Shown here: in pieces, positions 1 through 7,498 of the stretch | Position numbering within the stretch: position 1 is the first letter of the stretch | Layout: the number at the start of each line of letters is the position of its first letter | Source of the DNA: Stramonita haemastoma | Lineage: Eukaryota; Mollusca; Gastropoda; Neogastropoda; Muricidae | NCBI GenBank assembly: GCA_030674155.1 | Contig: CM060316.1 | Span: 84,813,008 to 84,828,007, forward strand | Length of the DNA: 15,000 bases | Reading direction: 5' to 3' | Program-made: the position numbers and the translations under genes | Notes under the pieces: model-generated | Databases searched by the model: none | What the model saw: only the letters and a program-made list of their open reading frames with translations | Told to the model about the DNA's origin: nothing

Positions 1-51
1 TTTCCGCATCACATCAGTTCCCACCGTGCGCATAATTATGTGAGAGAGGGG

Positions 52-81
52 AGAAGGGAGGGAGGTGAGAGAGCGGCAGAG

Positions 82-178
<97 letters not shown>
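52..178. repeat. (GA)n microsatellite
   Basis: The plus strand is nearly uninterrupted GA with occasional GAA or GGA interruptions. It reads as CT on the strand of the spliced gene. Confidence 0.95.
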
Positions 179-864
179 CCAGCCAGCTAGACTGAGACAG
201 AAAAAGACTGAGAAACAGAGGACAGAGAAAAAATGGCACAAAAGAGGCTGAAACATGAAGCCGAAGCTAAAAGGTGATACAAAGAAAACTGCCTTTGAAC
301 AGAAAGGCCGAGATCCGTTTTAACATTGTAACTTCATACACTTTTCGCTACTGACTGCAGGACTGAGCGATATCCTCCCAGACACTCACTGTAGGACAGT
401 GCTGATGTAAATGATATGTAAAGCCAGGCTGAAAAAAAGATGGCTTCTTTTAAGAAAAATCCTGGATTTTTTACTTTTCTCATGTTGCTTTTTTTTCTTT
501 CTTTCTTTTTTTTTTTACGATACCAATGCTAACGAATCTAAGACTAAGAAAACAAACAAAAACCAAATAAAAAAACCTTCCTAAAACAAAACAAAACAAA
601 AAATCTAAAAGGAAACAAAACACCCCCTCCCCCACTTCTTGTTCTTTTTCTGCTTTCTTGTCTACTGGTTACACTAAAACCACACCCGAAAGAACAAAAC
701 AAGCAAACAAATAGAACGAGAGTTCTTCTAACTACCCGCCCCCTCCTCCCCCAATGAAAAAAAGGAAGAAACCCCCCCCAACAAAGCAAACTAAACCCAA
801 CCAACAAAACCCCTAAACAGAACAACCCCCCCCCCCTGAGTTTTCCTATTTTCTTCTTCTTCTT

Positions 865-874
865 CCCCCCCCCC

Positions 875-922
<48 letters not shown>
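865..922. repeat. Poly-C run joined to (CT)n
   Basis: About 21 cytosines run directly into about 19 CT units. This is a pure pyrimidine tract on the plus strand and a pure purine tract on the other. Confidence 0.95.
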
Positions 923-925
<3 letters not shown>

Positions 926-1200
926 GCCTTCTGACGCCTGTTATGTCTGTTGTTCCCAGTTAACAGTCGAGCGAACCAAAGGCTATCACATGTCAAGGGA
1001 GGTAATCAGTGAGGGAGGCAGGGCCAGGATGAAGCCAGACAGTCTAGGCTATAGCCTACTATAAGGTTGGTCCCCCACAGCAAGCGCCACAAACAAAGTA
1101 CACCTAGCTGACATCGGCAGGTAAATGGATGGAACTATCGCTAATGCACCACAGTGTTGCTTATCACTAAGGCATGCGACTTGACAGCGCAGGATGCGTG

Positions 1201-1254
1201 CGTGTGCGCGCACACGCACACACACAACACACACAGACAAACAGACACACACAC
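1201..1254. repeat. (CA)n-rich microsatellite, interrupted
   Basis: The segment alternates TG/CG then CA, with ACAG and ACAA interruptions. Confidence 0.85.
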
Positions 1255-1304
1255 AATCCCATACATTGGCAACTACACCCCCCTCCCATCCCCTCTCACA
1301 TTCT

Positions 1305-1332
1305 CCCCCCCCCCCCCCCTCTCTCTCTCTCT
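1305..1332. repeat. Poly-C run joined to (CT)n
   Basis: About 15 cytosines are followed by CT repeats, the same junction type as at 865-922. Confidence 0.9.
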
Positions 1333-1383
1333 TCCGTCAAATATCACAGCTTGTGAAGAGACGCCAAGAGAATGTGAACACAT

Positions 1384-1397
1384 ACACGCGCGCGCGT

Positions 1398-1438
<41 letters not shown>
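1384..1438. repeat. (CG)n(CA)n alternating purine-pyrimidine tract
   Basis: A short CG alternation runs through TGCG into more than 20 CA units, giving over 50 bases of strict purine-pyrimidine alternation. Confidence 0.92.
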
Positions 1439-1439
<1 letters not shown>

Positions 1440-1468
1440 AAGAAGCGTAGGGGCAGTGGGGTGAGAAG

Positions 1469-1469
<1 letters not shown>

Positions 1470-1552
<83 letters not shown>

Positions 1553-1652
1553 CAGAGAGACAGACAGACAAGACAGAGAGAGACACACACAGAGACAGAG
1601 AGACACACACACAGAGACAGGGACACAGAGACAGAGAGAGAAAGATGACAAG
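1470..1652. repeat. (GA)n grading into (GACA)n
   Basis: A long pure GA tract is followed by GACAGA and GACA variants with CA interruptions. It lies about 80 bases downstream of the donor of exon 1734-2439 in the direction of transcription. Confidence 0.95.
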
Positions 1653-1733
1653 GACATGTCTGACAAAAACAACAAGAAAAAAAAAAACACAGCAAAAAAA
1701 ACATCAACAAAAAACCCCCTATGCACTACTCAC

Positions 1734-2439
1734 TTAGTCAGCTGATCGTCCTCCTCGGGCTGTGCCTCCTGCTCCTCCGCCACAGCAGAAGAAGACGAGG
1801 GAAGAAGGCTTGGGGCGGTTGACCACCTCGGGCTGGGGCAGCTTGACCGCCGCCTTCTTCTCCTCCGCCGACATCTCCGCCGCCGTCTGCACCTCGTCGT
1901 CCGTCACGGGCTGGGTGCGCGAGCGCTCGCGCTTCTTGCGGTCGATGTAGCGCTTGGCCCCGCTGGCCGACTTCTCCTTCTCGCGCTCCTGCCGCGCCCG
2001 CTCGTCCAGGGTCTTGAAGAGCGAGGTCTTGGACGACACGCTCAGGCGCGAGGGGTCGCTGTCTGACGTGTCCATCTCCAGGCTCAGGCTGCGCAGGCTG
2101 TCCGACCCCAGGCTCTCCATCTCCGAGCCCGACAGGATGCCCGAGTCCGTGCGCGAGTCCCGCTTCCACAGCTCGTGCGTCTCCCGCAGCGGCACGGGCT
2201 CCGCCAGCTCGCCCCCCTCCGGGATGGCGTTCAGCTCCTCGGCCGTGACGGGCAGCGTCTTGTGGCGCTGGTGGCGGCTCCGCCGGCCCCGCTTCTCCGG
2301 CGTCAGGTGCTGGGGGAACTCGATGCCCTTGCTGGTAGGGGGAAGGGGCCGGTGCGGCTCCTGGGTCTTCAGCTGCTCGAAGACGCTCTTGGAGGCGTTG
2401 CGGCGAACCTGGGCCCGGAAGGCGCTGACCGTGTCCAGG
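1734..2439 (-). CDS. Exon of supervillin-like gene (~234 codons, last exon in window)
   Basis: The acceptor CTTCGGGTTTCAG lies above 2439 and the strong donor CTGACTAA|GTGAGT is at 1734/1733. The AA left by the previous exon plus the first C gives Asn, then LDTVSAFRAQVRRNASKSVF. Later segments are FPQHLTPEKRGRRSRHQ, RHKTLPVTAEELNAIPEG, ETHELWKRDSRTDSGILSGS, a Ser/Leu/Asp-rich patch with possible phosphosites, LFKTLDERARQEREKEK, RSRTQPVTDDEVQTAAEMS and KLPQPEVVNRPKPSS. The frame that begins the exon ends in a Phe/Cys/Gly-rich tail with TAA at 1734-1736. Dropping one base from the C-run at about 1799-1801 instead gives a natural acidic tail (AVAEEQEAQPEEDDQLT) up to the donor, so that stop is probably not real. 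GC content is far above the flanking introns. Downstream exons would lie left of the window. Confidence 0.72.
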
Positions 2440-2753
2440 CTGAAACCCGAAGAGGAGAAGGCGGTATGAGTGTGGTGGTGTGGTGTGGTGTGGTGTCAAG
2501 TCAAAGTCAAAATTTTATTTTCAGATAGTACATTGAGTAAGCATCGATTTGCTTTTTTTCATCAAGCCATCTATCTAAGGAAAAGCAAAAAACAAAAACA
2601 AAACATCAAGAAAATAAAAATTAAAAAAATATCTTTTTTTAAAAGCACAGAAAAACATTTCACCAACATTAATTAACCAACATGATTTCAACAGCCTCAA
2701 AAATACAATATGCCTATAGAAAATACAAGCAACTACACTAACAATAAAAACTG

Positions 2754-2813
2754 TGGGTGGTGTGTGTGTGTGTGGTGTGTGTGTGTGGTGTGTTGTATGT
2801 GTGTGTGTGTGTT

Positions 2814-2849
<36 letters not shown>

Positions 2850-2882
2850 GTGTGTGTGTGTGTGTGTGGTGTGTGGTGTGTG

Positions 2883-2936
<54 letters not shown>

Positions 2937-3068
2937 GTGTGGTGTGTGTGGTTGTGTGTGTGTGTGTGTGTGTGTGTGTAGGGTGGTGGTGGTGTGTGTG
3001 GTGTGTGATGGAGTGAGGGAGATGGGTGGTGGTGTGAGTGGGATGGGGTGTGAGTGTGAGGTGTGGTG
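2754..3068. repeat. (GT)n microsatellite with TGG interruptions
   Basis: About 300 bases of GT on the plus strand, with regularly spaced extra G or T, becoming GA/GGTG-rich toward 3068. It reads as CA in the transcript. Confidence 0.95.
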
Positions 3069-3123
3069 TTTATGAGGTTGGTAAGCGTTCTTACTGTTGA
3101 TCGAGGGGTGTGATAGTAGAGAT

Positions 3124-3159
3124 ATGATGAGAGGGGAGGATGGAGAGATGATGAGAGAG

Positions 3160-3216
<57 letters not shown>

Positions 3217-3264
3217 CTGACAGAGAGACAGAGACAGACAGACAGTGTAGACAGACAGACAGAC
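3124..3264. repeat. (GA)n grading into (GACA)n
   Basis: Long GA units are followed by GACAGA and GACA units, the same order of variants as at 1470-1652. Confidence 0.93.
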
Positions 3265-3375
3265 GGAGAGTGAAAAACAGAGACAGTGAGAAAGTTGGAG
3301 TCAAAGACAAAGACACAAATACGAAAGCAGATATGCAAGCACTCGAAACACTCGACAATAACGCCAATACAAGCT

Positions 3376-3535
3376 TCACACACACACACACACACGCAAC
3401 ACAACATAACACAACACACCCCCCCCCCCCCCACACACACACACACCCCCCCCCCCCGCCCACACCACCACAACCAACCACACAAACCTACACACACACA
3501 CACTCCACCCACACCACCCTACCCACCCCCCAAAA
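3376..3535. repeat. (CA)n with C-runs
   Basis: CA tracts alternate with two C-runs (about 3418-3432 and 3447-3457) and CCACC variants. It reads as GT with G-runs in the transcript, starting about 45 bases after the donor at 3578. Confidence 0.92.
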
Positions 3536-3578
3536 AAACAACACCATATAAACTTAACTCCACCCCAAAAAAACTTAC

Positions 3579-3936
3579 TTATCTGCCTCGTGGATCTCTT
3601 CCAGCGTGACGGGCTGGGTGCGAGTCCTCCAGTCTTCCCGTGGCGCTTCTGGAACTTGTGACGTCGCTCCTGGAACTGGGCGTTGCTGGCTGCCAGAGTG
3701 CTGAGGCGTTCCATCAACTGCACCCCCGTCACCTCCTCCTCCACCTTCTCCTCCACCACTGTCGCTGCTGCTGCTGCTGCTGCGGATGATGTCGCGGCAG
3801 AAGCCGTGATGGTGGTGGAGGTGGTGGTGGAGGTAGTGAGGGGTGGTGGTGGTGGTAGGAGGAGGATTCCTCGAGAATGACCTCGGCTACCCCCTCGTCC
3901 AGGCTCATCTGTTTGCGAGGCGTGATACTTCCTGAC
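3579..3936 (-). CDS. Exon of supervillin-like gene (~119 codons, low-complexity middle, two apparent frameshifts)
   Basis: The acceptor CTTTTCTTTCAG lies above 3936 and an excellent donor GATAA|GTAAGT is at 3579/3578. It opens with SGSITPRKQMSLDEGVAEVI followed by LEESSS, then passes through a trinucleotide-rich stretch. That stretch reads as His/Pro/Gln in one frame, or Thr/Ser with six alanines in the frame that continues correctly. Beyond it are VVEEKVEEEVTG, then VQLMERLSTLAASNAQFQER and RHKFQKRHGK. A missing base near 3635 restores DWRTRTQPVTLEEIHEAD at the exon end. Adding the two missing bases (one in the repeat at about 3765-3860, one near 3635) gives 360 bases and matches the phases of both neighbours. 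The RTQPVT-type motif recurs twice in the next exon. The region looks like helix plus disorder and is probably cytoskeleton-associated. Confidence 0.65.
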
Positions 3937-4022
3937 CTGAAAGAAAAGAGGATAAAATCTAAATCAGATTGGTGATGGACAACATGTAGGTCGGTCAGCT
4001 TTGGGGTTTGATTGAAGGAGTA

Positions 4023-4187
4023 GAGAGCGATGGAGGAGAGAGGGAGGGAAGGGGGAGGAGGGAGAGGGAGAGGGGAGGAGGGAGGGAGGGAGAGGGAGGG
4101 AGAGAGAGGGAGGGAGGGAGAGGGAGAGAGGGAGGGAGAGGAGGAGGAGGGAGAGGAGGAGAGGGAGAGAGGAGGGAGGAGAGAGAG

Positions 4188-4219
<32 letters not shown>

Positions 4220-4246
4220 GAGAGAGAGAGAGGAGAGAGAGAGAGA
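4023..4246. repeat. (GA)n/(GGGA)n purine tract
   Basis: About 220 bases of pure purine on the plus strand, mixing GA, GGA and GGGA units. In the transcript it is a pure pyrimidine tract just upstream of the 3' splice site at 3936. Confidence 0.95.
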
Positions 4247-4394
4247 ATTCACACTGTACATTATTACGATGATACATCTACAGAATCAGAAGAGACAGCA
4301 GAGGAGAATAACAAACACTTCCCACCACCCACCACCCATCCCAGATTTATGGTTGGTTGATGATAAAAAAGATTTCAAAGACATACATACGTAG

Positions 4395-4828
4395 TTAGAT
4401 TTACATACTGTTAGATTGGGTATTACAGATATGACATACCGTATACCTTATAAAAAGTAAAAAAATTAACATGTATGTCCCAACTGTGAAACATGATGAG
4501 AAGACGATCCATATTTTGCTCTGTTGTCCAGCCATTTTGATCCCCAGCGAAATTCCCCAATTTTTTTACCATGTTATTTCGAGCAGTCTTGTATGAAAAA
4601 TTCCAAAACGAACAATTACTTATTTGTTCATTACGTATAAAGTTTAAAGACGGATCTAATGTTGGCTAAATTGTTCTCCTCATTTTCTGTGAATAATGGA
4701 GAACGTGACTGTAAATCTTTTATCCACTAACTTAAGGCGATCGTTTTGGTACACTGTGATGTTATTATGAACCCCCATTCAGAAGGGGCAGGCCTTACTG
4801 AATAAACTTGTTCAATTTCATTTTCCAT
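4395..4828 (+). mobile_element. Decayed 3' end of a non-LTR (LINE) retrotransposon
   Basis: On the plus strand, with small frame breaks, the segment reads RLGITDMTYRIPY, then CPNCET and DEKTIHILLCCPA. This is the CPxC...H...C arrangement typical of the region C-terminal to the reverse transcriptase of many LINEs. Farther on comes NNGERDCKSFIH, comparable to the conserved tail of such proteins. The segment ends in a 3'-untranslated-like string (CCCCCATTCAGAAGGGGCAG) with an AATAAA signal at 4800-4805, then a CT/CA microsatellite. It is 5'-truncated, carries stops, and is certainly inactive. The family (CR1-, L2- or jockey-like) cannot be fixed by eye. Confidence 0.6.
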
Positions 4829-4862
4829 TCTCTCTCTCCCCCTCTCTCTCCTCTCTCTCTCT

Positions 4863-4899
<37 letters not shown>

Positions 4900-5046
4900 A
4901 CAACCACACACACACACACACAACCACAACACTACATACACACCAAAACCCCATCAGAACCACACCACAACACACACACACAACACACACCACACACACA
5001 AACACCACAAACAATACCCACACAAAACAAAACACACACACACACT
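4829..5046. repeat. (CT)n then (CA)n microsatellite
   Basis: CT with CCC interruptions (4829-4862) is followed by CA with CAACC variants up to the donor of exon 5050-5238. It abuts the LINE tail and the exon donor directly. Confidence 0.93.
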
Positions 5047-5049
5047 GAC

Positions 5050-5238
5050 CACGAACGAGCGGACCGAGGCGTGGAAGCCCCGGAGCGTGACTTGGGGGTG
5101 ACGGGGGTGTGTTTGACCTCCTCCAGCTTGGTTTCCATGGCGAAGATGCGGTCTGACACAGGGCGGTACAGGGCCGCCTCCTCCTCCGTGGGCTGGGCGT
5201 CTGGACCCTCCTTGATCTGGTGGCCCTCTCGCATGTGT
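5050..5238 (-). CDS. Exon of supervillin-like gene (62 codons plus split codons)
   Basis: This minus-strand exon lies between the acceptor GTGCCACAG|ACACATG (exon starts at 5238) and the donor CGTTCGTG|GTCAGT (exon ends at 5050). The two bases left by the previous exon (AG) plus the first A complete an Arg codon, so the junction reads EENI-R-HMREGHQIKEG. The exon then runs through a charged stretch (EEEAALYRPVSDRIFAMETK), LEEVKHTPVTPKSRSGAS and TPRSARSW with no frameshift. The final TG joins the first G of the next exon to give Trp. The first ~38 bases, together with the acceptor, are repeated several times upstream in the tandem array at 5201-6010, so this exon sits at the edge of a duplication. 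No catalytic domain is visible; it looks like a disordered linker with a short helix. Confidence 0.68.
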
Positions 5239-6010
5239 CTGTGGCACACCCATCACAGCGTATAACAGCATATAACAGTATAATATATGTACATATCATA
5301 GTATATACCTTTCACACATCTTGCACGCACATTAAAACCGGTCTCCTTGATCTGGATGGCCCTTTGTGTGCCTGTGGCATGACAAACATTTCAAAACTGT
5401 AACAGCATAATAAATAGCAGTATACGTATAATGTACGTATTACAGTATATTCCTTTCATCATCTTGCGCGCACATTAAAACCTGGACCCTCCTTGATCTG
5501 GTGGCCCTCTCGCATGTGTTCTGTGGCATACCCATCACAGCGTGTAACAGCTAATAGCAGTATACCGTATACGTATAATGTACATATTGCAGTATATTCC
5601 TTTCATAAATCTCGCGCAACATTAAAAACCTGGACCCTCCTTGATCTGGTGGCCTCTCGCATGTGTCTGTGGCATACCCATCCAGCGTATTAGCAGCATA
5701 TAGCAGTGTAAGTTTACGTACATATTACAGTATAATTATTCCTTTGTGTGAACGCACTACCAACATCTGCGCGAACATTAACCTGGACCCTCCTTGATCT
5801 GGTGGCCCTCTCGCATGGGTCTGTGAATACCCACCACAGCGTATAACAGCATACAGCAGTATAAGTATATATGTACATATCATAGTATATACCTTTGTGT
5901 GAACGCACGCGGAACATCTTGCGCGCACATTAAAACCGGTTCCGCTCTTCGGAAGAGAAGGCCTTTTTGTGTGCCAGTGGGAACGGATGACAAAATTTAC
6001 AAAACTGTAT
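5201..6010. repeat. Tandem array, ~5.5 copies of a ~137-155 bp unit carrying a copied splice acceptor and exon start
   Basis: The string CTGGACCCTCCTTGATCTGG starts at 5201, 5482, 5630 and 5783, with diverged copies near 5340 and a partial one near 5940. On the minus strand each good unit reads AT-rich intron, then a CACAG acceptor, then about 38 exon bases (MREGHQIKEGP coding), and then falls back into AT-rich sequence instead of the exon body. Only the leftmost copy continues into a full exon. The units at about 5340 and 5940 resemble each other (TTTGTGTGCC variant) more than the rest, which suggests two unit types. Small indels separate the copies. Confidence 0.88.
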
Positions 6011-6036
6011 ATTATACACGGGGGTAGTCTGGATGT

Positions 6037-6039
<3 letters not shown>

Positions 6040-6076
<37 letters not shown>
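6040..6076. repeat. Poly-A run (37 A)
   Basis: An uninterrupted run of 37 adenines on the plus strand. It could be the tail of an inserted retrocopy, but no recognisable body precedes it. Confidence 0.95.
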
Positions 6077-6080
<4 letters not shown>

Positions 6081-6137
6081 ATACGAGTGCTTGTTTCATT
6101 ATCATTGAAATTCGATATTTTATGTATAATACATATT

Positions 6138-6141
<4 letters not shown>

Positions 6142-6236
<95 letters not shown>

Positions 6237-6282
6237 GGGCGCGCGCGAGTGTGTGTGTATGCATGTATGTGTATGTATACAT
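6142..6282. repeat. (TA)n(TG)n compound microsatellite with GCGCGCG core
   Basis: About 34 TA units are followed by about 12 TG units, GGGGCGCGCGCG, then more TG/TATG. The (TA)n part is self-complementary. Confidence 0.95.
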
Positions 6283-6511
6283 ATCCAGCCCAGGAGAGAT
6301 TCGCTCTGATGGAAAGGTAAATTCTGGCTTGATAGGAACGTATAAACTTGCTTTCTATCTGCTAAAAGATGCATCACAATATCCAGATGTGTTTATTCCT
6401 ATTGTTTATAGTACAAGCCTTGTTCAGAGCAGGGGATAGGGAGATAAGAGAGAGGCATGGTTTATAAAGCCAGAACAAATTCCTTTCTCCTCTTCTTTCT
6501 CATTGGACTCT

Positions 6512-7060
6512 AACGTCTCCACTTAACTTCTAGGCTCCAGCAACAAAAGTCTTCGCTAACTTCAGGGCTGCAATGAAAGGGAATCTCCGCTTAACTTCTT
6601 AGTTCAGTCAAAGTGTCCATTTAGGTCTACAGTTGTGTTGTGCGTTCCCCAGCGTAACACTCTGGGGGTCACCCAGACCGTTCACTCTGACTCACTCACC
6701 CCACCTGGGAATCCTGTGAGATTTGAAATTGCACACTGAATGACAAGTTTGCGTGTATGACTGTTGTCAAGTACCTCGCCATATAGGCAGCCATACTCCG
6801 ACTTCAGAGGATGGGCTTAATGTCAAAACTCACAAGGAAATCTCCAGTTAACTTCTGGGCTACAGTCAAAGTCGCCGCTTCACTTCTGGCTTTAGTCAAA
6901 GTCTCAAATGAAGCTCTGGTTAATAGTAAAAAAAAAAAAAAAAAAAAAAAGAAAGAAAGAAAGAAAAAAAAAAATCTTCAGTTACATTTCTTGTTCACCG
7001 TCGAAGACTCCTTTTTTTTTTTTCTTTTTGAGGCTACAATACAGTCAAAATATCTGCATC
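6512..7060. repeat. Decayed ~30-bp minisatellite
   Basis: A degenerate unit close to AAGTCTCCGCTTAACTTCT followed by GGGCTACAGTC recurs. Matching cores start near 6519, 6553, 6587, 6617, 6845, 6875 and 6905, with weaker copies near 6975 and 7035. Spacing is 34, 34 and 30 in the first block and 30 and 30 in the second. A unit-free insert lies at about 6635-6830, and poly-A/poly-T sequence splits the last copies. Confidence 0.65.
6928..6974. repeat. Poly-A / (GAAA)n run
   Basis: About 23 adenines, then GAAA units, then further adenines, interrupting the decayed minisatellite. Confidence 0.92.
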
Positions 7061-7286
7061 TGAAAGGTATTCAGAGCACCCGGCCTGACCCGTTATCAGT
7101 AGCAAAAACAAAGCAGGCTGAGACTTGACGTGGTATAATGGATACCAGACCAGAATCCTGTGCTGTGTGACTGACTAGTATAGCACAGCACAGTGCTAGG
7201 GACTAGCTAGCCTGCGGGATGCCAACATAAGGATATACTTCGAGGCACTAACGACTCCCTGATTAGGGACAACTGTGTGTGTTGTG

Positions 7287-7288
<2 letters not shown>

Positions 7289-7382
<94 letters not shown>

Positions 7383-7498
7383 AGAGACGGACGAGAAGAG
7401 ACAGAGAGAGACGAGAGACAGACAACACAGCACACAGACACACACACACAGAACAGAGATAGATAGTAGAGGCAGAGACACAGAGAGAGGAGGGAGGT
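7289..7498. repeat. (GA)n microsatellite with degenerate GACA tail
   Basis: About 100 bases of pure GA are followed by GAGACAGA, CACA and GATA variants. Confidence 0.95.

Larger units (their letters stand above)
1..1733. other. Intron or downstream flank, repeat-rich, no gene seen
   Basis: On the gene strand this follows the GTGAGT donor at 1733. It holds GA/CT tracts (about 52-178, 885-922, 1319-1332, 1470-1652), C-runs (865-885, 1305-1319), CA tracts (1201-1254, 1384-1438) and an A-rich, C-run-rich stretch at 540-860. A short unique island at about 930-1190 contains a perfect 14-base palindrome near 1047-1060 (TAGGCTATAGCCTA). I see no coding signal in the island. Open frames here are translated microsatellites. 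Confidence 0.6.
2440..3578 (-). other. Intron between exons 3579-3936 and 1734-2439
   Basis: The intron is bounded by GTAAGT at 3578 and TTTCAG at 2440. It contains CA/C-run sequence (3376-3535), a GA tract (3124-3264), a long GT tract (2754-3068) and an A-rich stretch (2505-2750). That last stretch begins with TCAAGTCAAAGTCAAAATTT, a 3'-tail-like string that could come from an old retroelement. I see no other exon. Confidence 0.6.
3937..5049 (-). other. Intron between exons 5050-5238 and 3579-3936
   Basis: The intron is bounded by GTCAGT at 5049 and TTTCAG at 3937. In transcript order it holds GT/GA microsatellite (4829-5046 in plus coordinates CT/CA), a LINE fragment in antisense orientation (about 4395-4828), an unremarkable stretch, and a long CT tract (4023-4246) ending about 90 bases before the acceptor. 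Confidence 0.6.

Noticed and set aside
544..996. Minus-strand open frame of 150 residues
   Set aside because: It is a translation of the CT tract and C/T-rich runs (Arg-Glu, Gly and Lys runs). There is no protein character outside low complexity.
1337..1745. Overlapping open frames on both strands
   Set aside because: These are translations of GA/CT and CA/GT microsatellites only.
1738..2499. 253-residue minus-strand open frame over exon 1734-2439, and plus-strand frames at 1954-2528
   Set aside because: These are shadow frames of the GC-rich exon. The frame with phase-matched junctions and recurring motifs is the one annotated.
2710..3512. Open frames of up to 259 residues made of Cys-Val or His-Thr alternation
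   Set aside because: GT/CA microsatellite read in any frame stays open; it is not a gene.
7110..7210. tRNA-like or hairpin element (TGGTATAATGG and TAGCAC...GTGCTA)
   Set aside because: There is an A-box-like string but no B box at the right distance and no cloverleaf. The stem is too short to support an RNA gene.
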